Positions 24,030 through 32,199 are shown, counted from the first letter of the stretch. The stretch: 38,037 bases of DNA from Bordetella parapertussis (GCA_945872285.1 CAMBZR010000025.1:1-38037); one strand, 5' to 3'. Notes: a model not told the origin generated them from the sequence alone. A program made the numbers and translations.

Positions 24030-25034
24030 TTAACGCTTGAGCACTGCGCGAATCTCTTTAACCGCCGCCACAGCATTCGGGCCTTGCGCCTCGGCCCATG
24101 TCGTCCAGTAAGGCTTCATTAATTCGGTCAGCTTGTCGACCTGCTCTTGTGGAGGCACAAACAGATCAACCTTAAATTTGGTTTTCAAAATCTCAAGGTC
24201 GCGCGTTTCGTCTGCGGCGTTTTCACGCGTCATTTTGGGGCCCCATTGTGCGGCAACTTTATCCAACACAGCGCGCACTTCAGGCGTGAGCTTTTTATAG
24301 GCGTCGATGTTGACCATGATGTAGTCTGGGCCTCCCGCGTGAATTCCAGGGATATAGCCCCAGTTCACGAACTCGCTCCATTTGGCTCCCACAACGTTAA
24401 AGCCCGCAGTCATAAAGCCATCGACGACGCCACGCTCAACGGCTAAAGGCACTTCGGCGAGCGTCAAAGAGACTGCTGAGCCACCTAAGCGCTTGAGCAT
24501 CTCACTTTGCTTGCCGTCTGTCGTACGGAATTTTCGACCAGCAAACTCTTCGATCGATTTAATTTGCGGACCGCGACCAAACAGGTTTTGTGGTGGCCAT
24601 GAAAAATAAAACAAAGTCTTGACACCCGCTTTTTCAAGCTCTGGCTCGGCATATTTTTTGATAATGGGCCAAACCTTATCAAGCTCGTCTGAGTTGCGTA
24701 CGAGTAACGGCAAATTAGCGACAGAGGCCAGTGGCGTTGAGCCAGAGATAAAGCCTGAGTAGCCCTCGCCCATTTGTACTTGACCAGTACCGGTGGCCCG
24801 CACAACTTCGGTTGCTTTAAACGGAAACTCGCCCGAAGGTCTGACCGTAATAATCAATTGCCCGTTCGTTTGCTTGCGCACCTCGGTCGCAAACTCAGTT
24901 AGACGCAAGGTAATCGGGTGGCTTGCCCCTGGAAAGGCATACATATCCCACTTGGTTTGAGCCGCAACGGGTGACAACAGCGTCAGGCCCAAACTGAGCA
25001 GCGCGTAGTTTAATAATGACTTGAAATGACGCAT
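24030..25034 (-). CDS. dctP: TRAP transporter periplasmic receptor (DctP family)
   Basis: This is a 334-residue exported solute receptor. The signal peptide ends LSPVAAQT (about residue 25). The mature protein has TRAP-receptor features: FATEVRKQTNGQLIITVRPSGEFP, the FRTTDGKQSEMLKRLGGSAVSL region with the ligand-clamping Arg of the DctP family, and VERGVVDGFMT. It delivers an organic acid to the DctQM pair encoded directly downstream. AAGGAG precedes the ATG. The upstream spacer contains an inverted repeat and is shared with a divergently transcribed maleate-isomerase-like gene, hinting at joint control and related substrates (inference). Confidence 0.93.
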   Translation of the reverse strand: MRHFKSLLNYALLSLGLTLLSPVAAQTKWDMYAFPGASHPITLRLTEFATEVRKQTNGQLIITVRPSGEFPFKATEVVRATGTGQVQMGEGYSGFISGSTPLASVANLPLLVRNSDELDKVWPIIKKYAEPELEKAGVKTLFYFSWPPQNLFGRGPQIKSIEEFAGRKFRTTDGKQSEMLKRLGGSAVSLTLAEVPLAVERGVVDGFMTAGFNVVGAKWSEFVNWGYIPGIHAGGPDYIMVNIDAYKKLTPEVRAVLDKVAAQWGPKMTRENAADETRDLEILKTKFKVDLFVPPQEQVDKLTELMKPYWTTWAEAQGPNAVAAVKEIRAVLKR

Positions 25035-25329
25035 GACTTCTCCTTAAGGTCGTACGAAATACGGCTGTAAACTAAGCACTGAGCACCGTGCTACAAAAAT
25101 TCTATGTTCTCAGCTTCTACACTGTCTTTGTTTTATCGACAGATTAGGCTTGTGAACAGGCGTAATCTGCTTTTATAGTCTGAGGGAAAGTTTTAACGTC
25201 TGGCGGTGTGACTGTCAAGCCAATACAGGCGCTGCGAGCACAGTGCATACCCTAGGTGCCTCAGGATCCCCCACTTTGATTTTTTTGATTGGCACACTAC
25301 GACTCACCCACACAATAGGAAGACGAGAC
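25035..25329. promoter_or_regulatory. Divergent spacer between dctP and the racemase-like gene
   Basis: This 295-nt spacer must contain promoters for the TRAP operon (minus) and for the racemase-like gene (plus). CAGATTA (25140-25146) and TAATCTG (25163-25169) form an inverted repeat with a 16-nt centre, a candidate operator. No small gene is convincing. Confidence 0.4.
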
Positions 25330-26085
25330 ATGCGCGATTATCTAGCTTGGAGAATGGCTTTTGGGGTAACAACGCCTTCAACCAATACCGTTGTTCAACC
25401 CGAATACGATGACATGCGCCCAGCCGGGGTGACCAACCATTTGGGACGCATGGTGATCCCTGACATGGCGATTAATAACAACGACGACTTTGACCGCTCA
25501 ATTGCCCTCATCGACGCCGCGCTCGAGGGCGCAGTCGACCGCGTCATGGATTGCAAGCCCAATGCCTTCGTACTTGGTATCTCAGCCTTATCGATTTGGG
25601 GTGGCAACGCCCAATGGGGCGATGAACTCAAGGCGCGTATTCGCAAAGTCGCCGGCTGGGAGATCCCTGTCGCACTTGCAAGCGACGCCATCGTGGCGGC
25701 ACTTAAAGCCCATGGCATCAAGCGCAAAATCGCAGTGATGGAACCCTACTACCCGTCGATCGAGCCACGCATGCAAGGCGTTTTGAATCCGCATGGCTAT
25801 GAGGTAGTGCGCTTTAACCACATGCGTGGCAAGAGCCCTGCTTCATATTCAATTTTGACTGCGCAAGACATGATTGCGGGGATGCGCAAGATTGATGGCG
25901 ATGATATCGAGGCCATCGTACAGTTTGGTGCAAACCTACCCATGGCGCGTTTGGCCGATGAGGCCGAGCGTTGGTTAAACAAGCCTGTGATCAGCGTGAA
26001 CGTCGCCACTTACTGGCATGCGCTTCGTATGAATGGCATACAAGACAAAATGTATGGCTTCACAAAGTTAATGTCGGAGTTTTAA
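25330..26085 (+). CDS. Asp/Glu racemase-superfamily protein (maleate isomerase/AMDase-like), catalytic cysteines absent
   Basis: This 251-residue protein matches the maleate cis-trans isomerase/arylmalonate decarboxylase branch. It has FGVTTPSTNTVVQPEYDDM (11-29), LGISALSIWGG (82-92), KIAVMEPYYP (133-142), VQFGANLPM (197-205) and KPVISVNVATYWHALRMNGI. The active-site cysteines expected in the second and fourth segments are replaced (about Ser85 and Gly200); the only cysteine, Cys75, lies outside them. The enzyme may be inactive as an isomerase or use another mechanism. AGGAAGA supports the ATG at 25330; an upstream in-frame start at 25243 is rejected. A terminator follows. It is divergent from dctPQM. 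Confidence 0.87.
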   Translation: MRDYLAWRMAFGVTTPSTNTVVQPEYDDMRPAGVTNHLGRMVIPDMAINNNDDFDRSIALIDAALEGAVDRVMDCKPNAFVLGISALSIWGGNAQWGDELKARIRKVAGWEIPVALASDAIVAALKAHGIKRKIAVMEPYYPSIEPRMQGVLNPHGYEVVRFNHMRGKSPASYSILTAQDMIAGMRKIDGDDIEAIVQFGANLPMARLADEAERWLNKPVISVNVATYWHALRMNGIQDKMYGFTKLMSEF

Positions 26086-26101
26086 GCGGCCGCACGAAGC
26101 A

Positions 26102-26138
26102 CGCCTGACGCGAGGAATGAAATGCGTCAGGCGGTTTT
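26102..26138 (+). terminator. Rho-independent terminator between convergent genes
   Basis: A perfect 10-bp stem pairs 26102-26111 with 26124-26133 across a 12-nt loop, followed by GTTTT on the plus strand. It lies 17 nt after the racemase-like gene and ends 3 nt before the stop codon of the convergent old-yellow-enzyme gene. Confidence 0.8.
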
Positions 26139-26140
26139 GG

Positions 26141-27316
26141 TTAAGCGTTCGTTCTGGGCTTGCCGCTCGAGTCAAGACCTACCATGGCCAACCCCCCGAC
26201 CCGCTTGTCTAGCCACCAGCCGGCAGAGGGATCCCACTGCTCAAAATTAACATCGGCACCCAACTGCTGAGCGGCGTGATGCGCCCAGAAGGGATCAAAC
26301 ATCGCTTGACGCCCAATCGCAATCAAATCGGCCCGCCCTTCTCGCACAATGGCCTCAGCCTGAATGCCATCAAGAATCAAACCCACCGCCATAGTGGGCA
26401 CGCCCCCACCGTGTTTAATTCGGTCTGCAAACGGCACTTGATAACCTGGGCCTCGCGCCTGATTGGCAAGCGTCGCAGACAAACGCACGCCGCCCGAAGA
26501 GCAATCCACAACATCCACACCCGCTTTGTGCAGCTCGAGCCCAAGCACCACCGAATCCTCAAGGCCCCAACCGCCTTCGCCGCCGCCATCTTCAGCAGAG
26601 ACTCTGAAAAACAGAGGCTTGTTAACGGGCCAGTGCGCGCGAATCTCGGCCACGACTTCTAAAGCAAAACGCATGCGACCCGCACGATCTTTACCGTACG
26701 CATCTTGGCGATTATTGACTAACGGCGTTAAAAAGCTTGCGATCAAATAACCGTGTGCGCCATGAATTTCGATGATGTCAAAGCCGGCGGCATTTGCACG
26801 CGCCGCAGCTTGACCAAATTTTTTAACGATCTCACGAATTTCACTGATCGATAAGGCGTGAGGCGTTTGATAGTTTTCACCAACCGCTAGGTCACTCGGG
26901 CCAACAATTCCCCAAGGTGCCTCTCCACGCACAGCGTCGGCTTGTGTGAGCGGGCCATTACCTTCCCAAGGCCGTTGCCAACAGGCTTTTCGCCCAGCGT
27001 GCGCCAACTGGATCGCAGCTAGCGCACCTTGAGCATGAATAAAGTCAGTCATACGTTTGAGATCAGGAATAAATTCATCTGACCACAGACCTAAATCACC
27101 ATAGGTAATTCGGCCGCGCGGCTCAACCGCAATCGCCTCGGTCATCACCGTACCAAACCCACCCAGCGCAAACTTACTGAAATGCGCGAAGTGCCAGTCA
27201 GAGGCAAAGCCATCAATGGCTTTGCACTGCATCATGGGGGCCAACACAATTCTGTTCGGTAGCGTTGTTTCGCGAATCTTATACGGGCTAAACAACGCAC
27301 TTTGTTCAACAGTCAT
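26141..27316 (-). CDS. Old-yellow-enzyme-family NADH:flavin oxidoreductase (YqjM-like)
   Basis: This is a 391-residue FMN-dependent TIM-barrel enzyme. It shows NRIVLAPMMQCKA with the redox-modulating Cys typical of YqjM-type enzymes, then QLAHAGRKA, EIHGAHGYLIASFLTP with the substrate-binding His pair, and ADLIAIGRQAMFDPFWAHHAA at the phosphate-binding end. Relatives reduce activated C=C bonds of enones, or serve in aromatic and terpene degradation. AAGG precedes the ATG. It follows a GST gene by 32 nt and a Bug receptor further upstream, so it is probably the last gene of a three-gene transcript. The substrate is unknown. Confidence 0.93.
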   Translation of the reverse strand: MTVEQSALFSPYKIRETTLPNRIVLAPMMQCKAIDGFASDWHFAHFSKFALGGFGTVMTEAIAVEPRGRITYGDLGLWSDEFIPDLKRMTDFIHAQGALAAIQLAHAGRKACWQRPWEGNGPLTQADAVRGEAPWGIVGPSDLAVGENYQTPHALSISEIREIVKKFGQAAARANAAGFDIIEIHGAHGYLIASFLTPLVNNRQDAYGKDRAGRMRFALEVVAEIRAHWPVNKPLFFRVSAEDGGGEGGWGLEDSVVLGLELHKAGVDVVDCSSGGVRLSATLANQARGPGYQVPFADRIKHGGGVPTMAVGLILDGIQAEAIVREGRADLIAIGRQAMFDPFWAHHAAQQLGADVNFEQWDPSAGWWLDKRVGGLAMVGLDSSGKPRTNA

Positions 27317-27348
27317 GCCTGGCCTTTTTGTTTCAATTAAACAGTCGC

Positions 27349-27945
27349 TCAGGCAACAGGGGCTGTTTTTACCAAGGCGGGCAAGTTCACAACCGATGCA
27401 TACCAGGCCTCGAGCTTAGGGTGGCCAGGCCGCCAAGGCTCGTTCGCGAAACGAAAATCAAGGTACCCCAACGCGCAAGCAATCGCGATTTCACCGATCG
27501 TATCGAGTTTGCTTAGATTTGCCGCGTCTTTTTCGAGATCATCCAGAGAATGCCTAACCTTTCCCTGCTGCAACTGAATGTACCCAATACGACCTTCATC
27601 TTGGGGTAAGGCGATTTCACGGCGACGCGGCTGACTCGCATCCAAAATACCATCGCCTATGGCTTGCTGACGCAGGGCCGCCCAGCGTGCAGGGCCTGCT
27701 GCAGGAAACAATGGTTTGGCAGAACCGAGACTATCTAAGTATTCACAAATGACAGGGCTATCAAACAGGCTCTTGCCGTCAGCCAACACCAGCGTAGGCA
27801 CCTTTGACAGGGGGTTGGCGGGGACCAGTGCCGCATCGGTTGAGGGGATCACCCACTTCTCGATCTGGCCATCAATGCCGCGCGCAACCGCGCAGGCCAT
27901 GACTTTACGGACGTAGGGGCTTGCAGGAGAAAAAGCTAATTTCAT
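27349..27945 (-). CDS. Glutathione S-transferase-family protein
   Basis: This is a 198-residue GST. The thioredoxin-like N-terminal domain contains SPASPYVRKV, with the catalytic Ser near the start. It also has the cis-Pro motif NPLSKVPTLVLADG and FDSPVICEYLDSLG, with the Glu/Asp-Ser glutathione-binding pair. The all-helical C-terminal domain includes GEIAIACALGYLDFR. It may conjugate or isomerise an electrophilic intermediate, or act in reductive chemistry with the neighbouring old yellow enzyme (inference). GGAAG precedes the ATG. It is 42 nt after the Bug receptor gene. Confidence 0.92.
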   Translation of the reverse strand: MKLAFSPASPYVRKVMACAVARGIDGQIEKWVIPSTDAALVPANPLSKVPTLVLADGKSLFDSPVICEYLDSLGSAKPLFPAAGPARWAALRQQAIGDGILDASQPRRREIALPQDEGRIGYIQLQQGKVRHSLDDLEKDAANLSKLDTIGEIAIACALGYLDFRFANEPWRPGHPKLEAWYASVVNLPALVKTAPVA

Positions 27946-27987
27946 GAGTTGCTTCCGATTAATGTGGAAAAAAAATTAATGCGCTGA

Positions 27988-28968
27988 TCACTGATCCGCT
28001 TTGATCCCAGCAGCCTTGACGGTTGCGCCCCAACGGTCAAATTCTGACACCAGCACTTTGCCAATTTGTTCAGGATTTAAGACGTCGATCTGCAGACCGC
28101 CTTTAATCATCAGTTCAATAATTTGGGGGTCTTTGACAGCTTCGCTCACAGCCTTATAAATCGCATCGACCGCAGCCTTGGGCATTTTTGCTGGTCCAAG
28201 AATTGAAATCCAAGGAGAGGTATATACGCTGACGCCTTGTTCTGCCAAGGTTGGCATATTAGGTGCGCCCACAAACCGCACAGGGGCACCCAAACCGATC
28301 GCAACCACTTTGCCGGCGTCGGCATTGGGGACGGCCAAGCTAAGCGGCACAAACATCCCGTCAACTTGGCCCGCTAAGACCGCAGTCATGGCGGGTGCTG
28401 CGCCTGTAAACGGGACGTGCAAGATATCGAGCTTGCTCATCACTTTGAGCATCTCCATCGCCACTTGGCTTGAACTACCTACGCCCCAAGAGGCATACGT
28501 CAGCTTGCCCGGCTGGCTTTGTGCCAAGGCGATGAACTCTTTTATATTTTTTGCGGGGACTTTAGGGTTGACCACCAAGGCGTAGGGCAACAAGCCGATC
28601 TGTACGATCCCAACAAAGTCTTTCAGTGCGTCATACGCGATCTTAGGGTAAACGTGCGGGTTGATCGAGTGCGTGTCTGCCGCAGTCATCAAGATGGTGT
28701 AGCCATCAGGCGCAGACTTACCCACATAGTCAGAGCCGATCATGCCGCTGGCTCCTGGCTTATTGTCGACAACGATTGTCTGCTTCAGGATCTTGCCAGC
28801 GCCCATCGCGATGGCTCGCGCGAGCACGTCAGTGCCCCCGCCTGCGTTGTATGGCACCACCAAGCGAATCGATTTATCGGGGTAAACCCCTTGAGCCTGA
28901 ACGCCCAAGCCAAAGAGGGCCGTGGCTGCAAACAGCGCGAACGTCTTAAACATCTGGGTACTTTTCAT
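27988..28968 (-). CDS. Bug/TctC-family periplasmic receptor (receptor 4)
   Basis: This is a 326-residue exported receptor. The signal peptide ends FGLGVQAQG (about residue 26). The mature part opens KSIRLVVPYNAGGGTDVLARAIA, with DNKPGASGMIGSDYVG, and later LHVPFTGAAPAMTAVLAGQVDGMF. It is the promoter-proximal gene of the receptor/GST/old-yellow-enzyme group. It is divergent from the FMN 2-hydroxyacid dehydrogenase gene across a spacer with a short operator-like inverted repeat. The ligand is unknown. Confidence 0.92.
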   Translation of the reverse strand: MKSTQMFKTFALFAATALFGLGVQAQGVYPDKSIRLVVPYNAGGGTDVLARAIAMGAGKILKQTIVVDNKPGASGMIGSDYVGKSAPDGYTILMTAADTHSINPHVYPKIAYDALKDFVGIVQIGLLPYALVVNPKVPAKNIKEFIALAQSQPGKLTYASWGVGSSSQVAMEMLKVMSKLDILHVPFTGAAPAMTAVLAGQVDGMFVPLSLAVPNADAGKVVAIGLGAPVRFVGAPNMPTLAEQGVSVYTSPWISILGPAKMPKAAVDAIYKAVSEAVKDPQIIELMIKGGLQIDVLNPEQIGKVLVSEFDRWGATVKAAGIKADQ

Positions 28969-29000
28969 GGAGGTCTCCGATCATCGATTAGGTATTATTT

Positions 29001-29016
29001 TGTTAATCTTTTAACA
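29001..29016. promoter_or_regulatory. Inverted repeat in a divergent promoter region
   Basis: TGTTAA and TTAACA are separated by 4 nt in the spacer between Bug receptor 4 (minus) and the FMN 2-hydroxyacid dehydrogenase gene (plus). Perfect 6-bp arms in a divergent spacer suggest an operator, perhaps for a GntR- or similar-type dimer. The regulator is not encoded nearby. Confidence 0.35.
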
Positions 29017-29080
29017 TGATTTTTTCGCCTTCACCACCTGAACGAGTCGGTTAGGCAAACCCTTTAGGACATCAGCACTC

Positions 29081-30229
29081 ATGCGCCCTGCCATTAACTT
29101 GCACGATTTTAGGGCGATGGCCCGCCGTAAACTGCCTCAGATCGCTTTCGACTTTATCGATGGCGGTGCTGACGACGAGCTTGGCATGGTGCGCAATCGC
29201 GAAGCCTTCAGCGACTATCAACTACTGCCACGCTACCTCAATGACGTGACCACTCGCGATCAATCCATCACCTTGTTTGGTAGAAAGTACTCGAGCCCGA
29301 TCGGCATTTCGCCTACCGGGATGGCCGGCTTGTTTCGGGTGGGCGCCGACAGCATGCTTGCTGCAGCAGCAAAAAAAGCGAATGTGCCCTTCTTGTTATC
29401 AAGCGCCAGCAATTTCAAAATTGAAGATGCCGCAAAAATTGCCCCAGACAATGTGTGGTTTCAAATGTATGCCACCAGCGATCACCGTATCAATATGGAT
29501 TTAGTGCGTCGCGCGCGCGAAACCGGTGTGGGAGTCTTAGTCATTACAGTAGACGTGCCCGTTAATTCAAACCGCGAACGCAATCGCCGTAACGGTTTTA
29601 CGCGGCCATTTCGTATGACGCCCTCGATCATGCTCGATACCTTAAGCCGCCCGGGGTGGTTGTTGCAGTACCTCAAGTCGGGCGGTATGCCGATGATGAG
29701 TAACTGGCAGCCTTACGCGCGCGAAGGCGCCAACGCCGATGAAGTCGCCGACCTGTACGGCACGTTAACGCCCGCACCGATGACGACTTGGGAGACCGTG
29801 ACTGCCATTCGTCGCGAGTGGGAAGGACCGTTAGTGATCAAAGGTATCTTGCATCCAGACGACGCTGTGCAGTCAACTGAGCACGGGTTGGACGGCGTCA
29901 TCGTTTCAAATCACGGGGCTCGACAATTAGACGCAGCGCCATCGCCGATTGCAATGCTGGCTGCCATTCGTGCTGCGGTGGGTGACCGAATGACCGTGAT
30001 GCTCGACAGCGGCATACGCCGCGGTTCAGATGTCATCACAGCAAAATGCCTGGGCGCAGAGGCATGCTTTTTTGGCCGCCCCACGCTCTATGCCGTCGCA
30101 GCTTTAGGTCAAGAAGGAGCCGATCAAGTTTTTGCCATCATGCGCCGCGAAATTGATGCTGTGTTGACGCAAATTGGCTGTGGCAGTTTTAATGCTTTGA
30201 CCGAGAAATTTTTGCATCGCAAAGCGTAA
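29081..30229 (+). CDS. FMN-dependent 2-hydroxyacid dehydrogenase/oxidase (LldD-like)
   Basis: This is a 382-residue member of the L-lactate dehydrogenase/glycolate oxidase/mandelate dehydrogenase family. It has FDFIDGGADDE (about 21-31), SPIGISPTGMAGLF, DVPVNSNRERNRRNGF, the Lys in LVIKGIL, the catalytic SNHGARQLD and the phosphate-binding DSGIRRGSD. It oxidises an (S)-2-hydroxy acid to the 2-oxo acid and passes electrons to quinone or oxygen. The exact acid is uncertain. It converges on Bug receptor 5 with 4 nt between stops. AGGA upstream of the ATG is a fair ribosome binding site. Nearby receptors 4 and 5 are candidates to bring in its substrate (inference). Confidence 0.93.
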   Translation: MRPAINLHDFRAMARRKLPQIAFDFIDGGADDELGMVRNREAFSDYQLLPRYLNDVTTRDQSITLFGRKYSSPIGISPTGMAGLFRVGADSMLAAAAKKANVPFLLSSASNFKIEDAAKIAPDNVWFQMYATSDHRINMDLVRRARETGVGVLVITVDVPVNSNRERNRRNGFTRPFRMTPSIMLDTLSRPGWLLQYLKSGGMPMMSNWQPYAREGANADEVADLYGTLTPAPMTTWETVTAIRREWEGPLVIKGILHPDDAVQSTEHGLDGVIVSNHGARQLDAAPSPIAMLAAIRAAVGDRMTVMLDSGIRRGSDVITAKCLGAEACFFGRPTLYAVAALGQEGADQVFAIMRREIDAVLTQIGCGSFNALTEKFLHRKA

Positions 30230-30233
30230 AACA

Positions 30234-31199
30234 TCACTGAAGCGAAATCTTGGCGTCTTGAATCACCTGCGACCAACGCGCCGTGTCTTGGGCAATCTTT
30301 TGAGTGAAGTCGGCGGCGCTGCCCCCGACGGCCTCGATACCCGCGCCCGCTAATTGCTGCACGACCCCAGGGTCTTTGAGCGCTTGATTGAGCGCCAGAT
30401 TCAACTTTGACACGATCTCGGGTGCTAAGCCGGCAGGGCCAAACACGCCAAACCAGGTCAGGGAAACATAGCCCGGTAAATCTTGCGCAATCACAGGCAC
30501 GTCTGGTACGAGAATCGAGCGCTCAAGCGCCGAGATACCCAATGCCCTAACCTTGCCATCGCGCACATGCGGATAGGCCGATGAGAAGCTATCGAACAGC
30601 ACATCGAGTCGACCCGCCATCAAATCTGGCATAGCCAAAGCAGTCCCTTTGTAAGGGACATGCGTGATCTTGATCCCAGCCATCGCCTGAAACCGCTCAC
30701 CGGATAGGTGCGGAATACCACCCGTACCCGCCGAACCAAAATTGAGTTTCCCCGGATTTTGTTGCGCATACTGAATAAATTCTTTAACGGTCTTAGCCGG
30801 CGAAGACAAGGGCACGATCATCATCGACGGCGACTGTGCCGCGTAGCTAATCGGTGTGAAATCTTTAGTGGGATTAAAGGGCGTTGCAGGATTAAGCAAA
30901 GGCCCCAGCACGTGTGTGCTGTTGGTAGACAACAAAAGCGTATAACCATCTGGCGCTGCTTTAGCGGCCATCTCAGCGCCGATCATGCCCGCCGCCCCGC
31001 CTTTATTATCGATGACGATTGTCTGGTTAAGCTCCGCAGAAAACTTCTGCACAATGATTCGACCAACAATGTCGGTCCCGCCGCCAGCCGGAAACGGAAC
31101 GATCAGTCTGAGGGGTCGGTTTGGGTAGGCGGTTTGTGCGCTCACCGCTTGTAAACAAAATAGGCCCAAGACCAAAAATAGCTTACCGATGTTTTTCAT
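30234..31199 (-). CDS. Bug/TctC-family periplasmic receptor (receptor 5)
   Basis: This 321-residue exported receptor has a signal peptide ending LQAVSAQT (about residue 22). It opens with RPLRLIVPFPAGGGTDIVGRI, followed by DNKGGAAGMIGAEMAAKAAPDGYTLLLS and the central THVPYKGTALAMPDLMAG, all Bug-family signatures. AAGGA precedes the ATG at 31199. It stands alone on the minus strand, divergent from the cobalamin riboswitch operon and convergent with the 2-hydroxyacid dehydrogenase. Confidence 0.92.
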   Translation of the reverse strand: MKNIGKLFLVLGLFCLQAVSAQTAYPNRPLRLIVPFPAGGGTDIVGRIIVQKFSAELNQTIVIDNKGGAAGMIGAEMAAKAAPDGYTLLLSTNSTHVLGPLLNPATPFNPTKDFTPISYAAQSPSMMIVPLSSPAKTVKEFIQYAQQNPGKLNFGSAGTGGIPHLSGERFQAMAGIKITHVPYKGTALAMPDLMAGRLDVLFDSFSSAYPHVRDGKVRALGISALERSILVPDVPVIAQDLPGYVSLTWFGVFGPAGLAPEIVSKLNLALNQALKDPGVVQQLAGAGIEAVGGSAADFTQKIAQDTARWSQVIQDAKISLQ

Positions 31200-31289
31200 T
31201 AGAAATCCTTCATCCTTAAGTTTCCATCCGAATTAGACTACTTTTTGGAGCTACCCACACCTTGAGGCCTTTACCGCTAAAATGGCTTT

Positions 31290-31500
31290 GTTGGTGCTCG
31301 CTGCTTGGTTCACAGGCAGCAGTTCAACGGGAAGCAGAAAAATATCGCGGTATCGCTGAGATATTTAGCCTGCGCTGCCCCCGCAACGGTCAAGCGAACA
31401 AGCCTCACCGCTTTGCTTCTGTCACGCTAGCCACTGGTCGTCTGAACAAACGACTGGGAAGGCGACAGAGGTTGTTTTCGTTAGCCCGGATACCGGCCAA
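31290..31500 (+). ncRNA. Cobalamin riboswitch (aptamer)
   Basis: The conserved aptamer elements appear in order: GGTGCTCG (31293-31300); TTCAACGGGAAGC, the GGGAA block after P2/P3 (31323 onward); GCTGCCCCCGCAACGGT, the CCCGCAAC core (31374-31390); AGCCACTG, the B12-box core (31429-31436); GGGAAGGCG (31456-31464); and AGCCCGGATACCGGCC (31483-31498). It lies about 100 nt upstream of cobU and on its strand. It should repress the cobalamin salvage and transport operon when adenosylcobalamin is abundant. The outer boundaries are approximate. Confidence 0.92.
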
Positions 31501-31596
31501 CAAGGTTGCGCGCTGTCTTCAGACACCGCGCTTAAACGCTCAAGAGTCGTCGGGGATGGCGGCTTCGGGTGCTGCTGTGATTGTGGATCTTGCCAC
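31501..31596 (+). promoter_or_regulatory. Riboswitch expression platform / cobU leader
   Basis: A strong hairpin (31508-31531) follows the aptamer: TGTCT and AGACA pair around TC, extended past one C.C mismatch by GCGCG and CGCGC. No T-run follows, so control may be by translation or an alternative fold rather than a classic terminator. No clear Shine-Dalgarno sequence precedes the cobU ATG. Confidence 0.5.
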
Positions 31597-32199
31597 ATGA
31601 CTCAAGTCGTGCGCAGTGAATTTATTTTAGGCGGTCAAAAAAGCGGTAAGTCACGTCGCGCGGAGGCGCTTGCGCAGAACTGGCTCGCAAGCGGGCCACC
31701 ACATACGGCAATCTTAATCGCAACGGCACAAGCCTTTGATAACGAGCTGCGCGCACGTATTGAACGTCACCGACAAGATCGTTTATTGCGCGTGCCGGGC
31801 ATGGTCACAATCGAAGAGCCGTTCGCACTTTCTGCGGCCATCACACAGCACAGTGCACCCAATACACTCATCGTGGTCGATTGCCTCACGCTTTGGCTGA
31901 CCACTCAGCTGATGCCGCCGGTATTTGACGCGCCTCAACTCGGTCTTGCCACCGACTCACCCGCGGCTCTTGTGGCCTGGCAAACGCTCGCCACTGAGCT
32001 TTGTACAGCAATCAAACACGCGCAAGGACCGATCATCTTGGTGGGTAACGAAATCGGCTTAGGTGTGATCCCATTAGGCAAAGACGTACGCGCGTTTGTC
32101 GATGCGCTTGGCTTACTCAATCAAAGCGTTGCTGCCGTATGCGAGCGCGTGACCTTAATGAGCGCTGGCTTACCGTTAGCACTCAAAGGGACACTTTAA
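31597..32199 (+). CDS. cobU: Bifunctional adenosylcobinamide kinase/adenosylcobinamide-phosphate guanylyltransferase
   Basis: This is a 200-residue CobU/CobP protein. The P-loop is GGQKSGKS (12-19). RIERHRQDR carries the His region used for guanylylation, LIVVDCLTLWLTTQL is the Walker-B-like strand, and GNEIGLGVIPLGKDVRAFVDALGLLNQ is the family's C-terminal signature. It phosphorylates adenosylcobinamide and converts the product to GDP-cobinamide. It is the first gene after the riboswitch. Its ATG has no strong ribosome binding site, consistent with leader-controlled translation. The next gene starts 2 nt after its stop. Confidence 0.94.
   Translation: MTQVVRSEFILGGQKSGKSRRAEALAQNWLASGPPHTAILIATAQAFDNELRARIERHRQDRLLRVPGMVTIEEPFALSAAITQHSAPNTLIVVDCLTLWLTTQLMPPVFDAPQLGLATDSPAALVAWQTLATELCTAIKHAQGPIILVGNEIGLGVIPLGKDVRAFVDALGLLNQSVAAVCERVTLMSAGLPLALKGTL

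Noticed and set aside
31262..31600. Plus-strand ORF of 112 codons upstream of cobU
   Set aside because: It coincides with the conserved cobalamin riboswitch elements. The sequence is explained by RNA structure, not coding.
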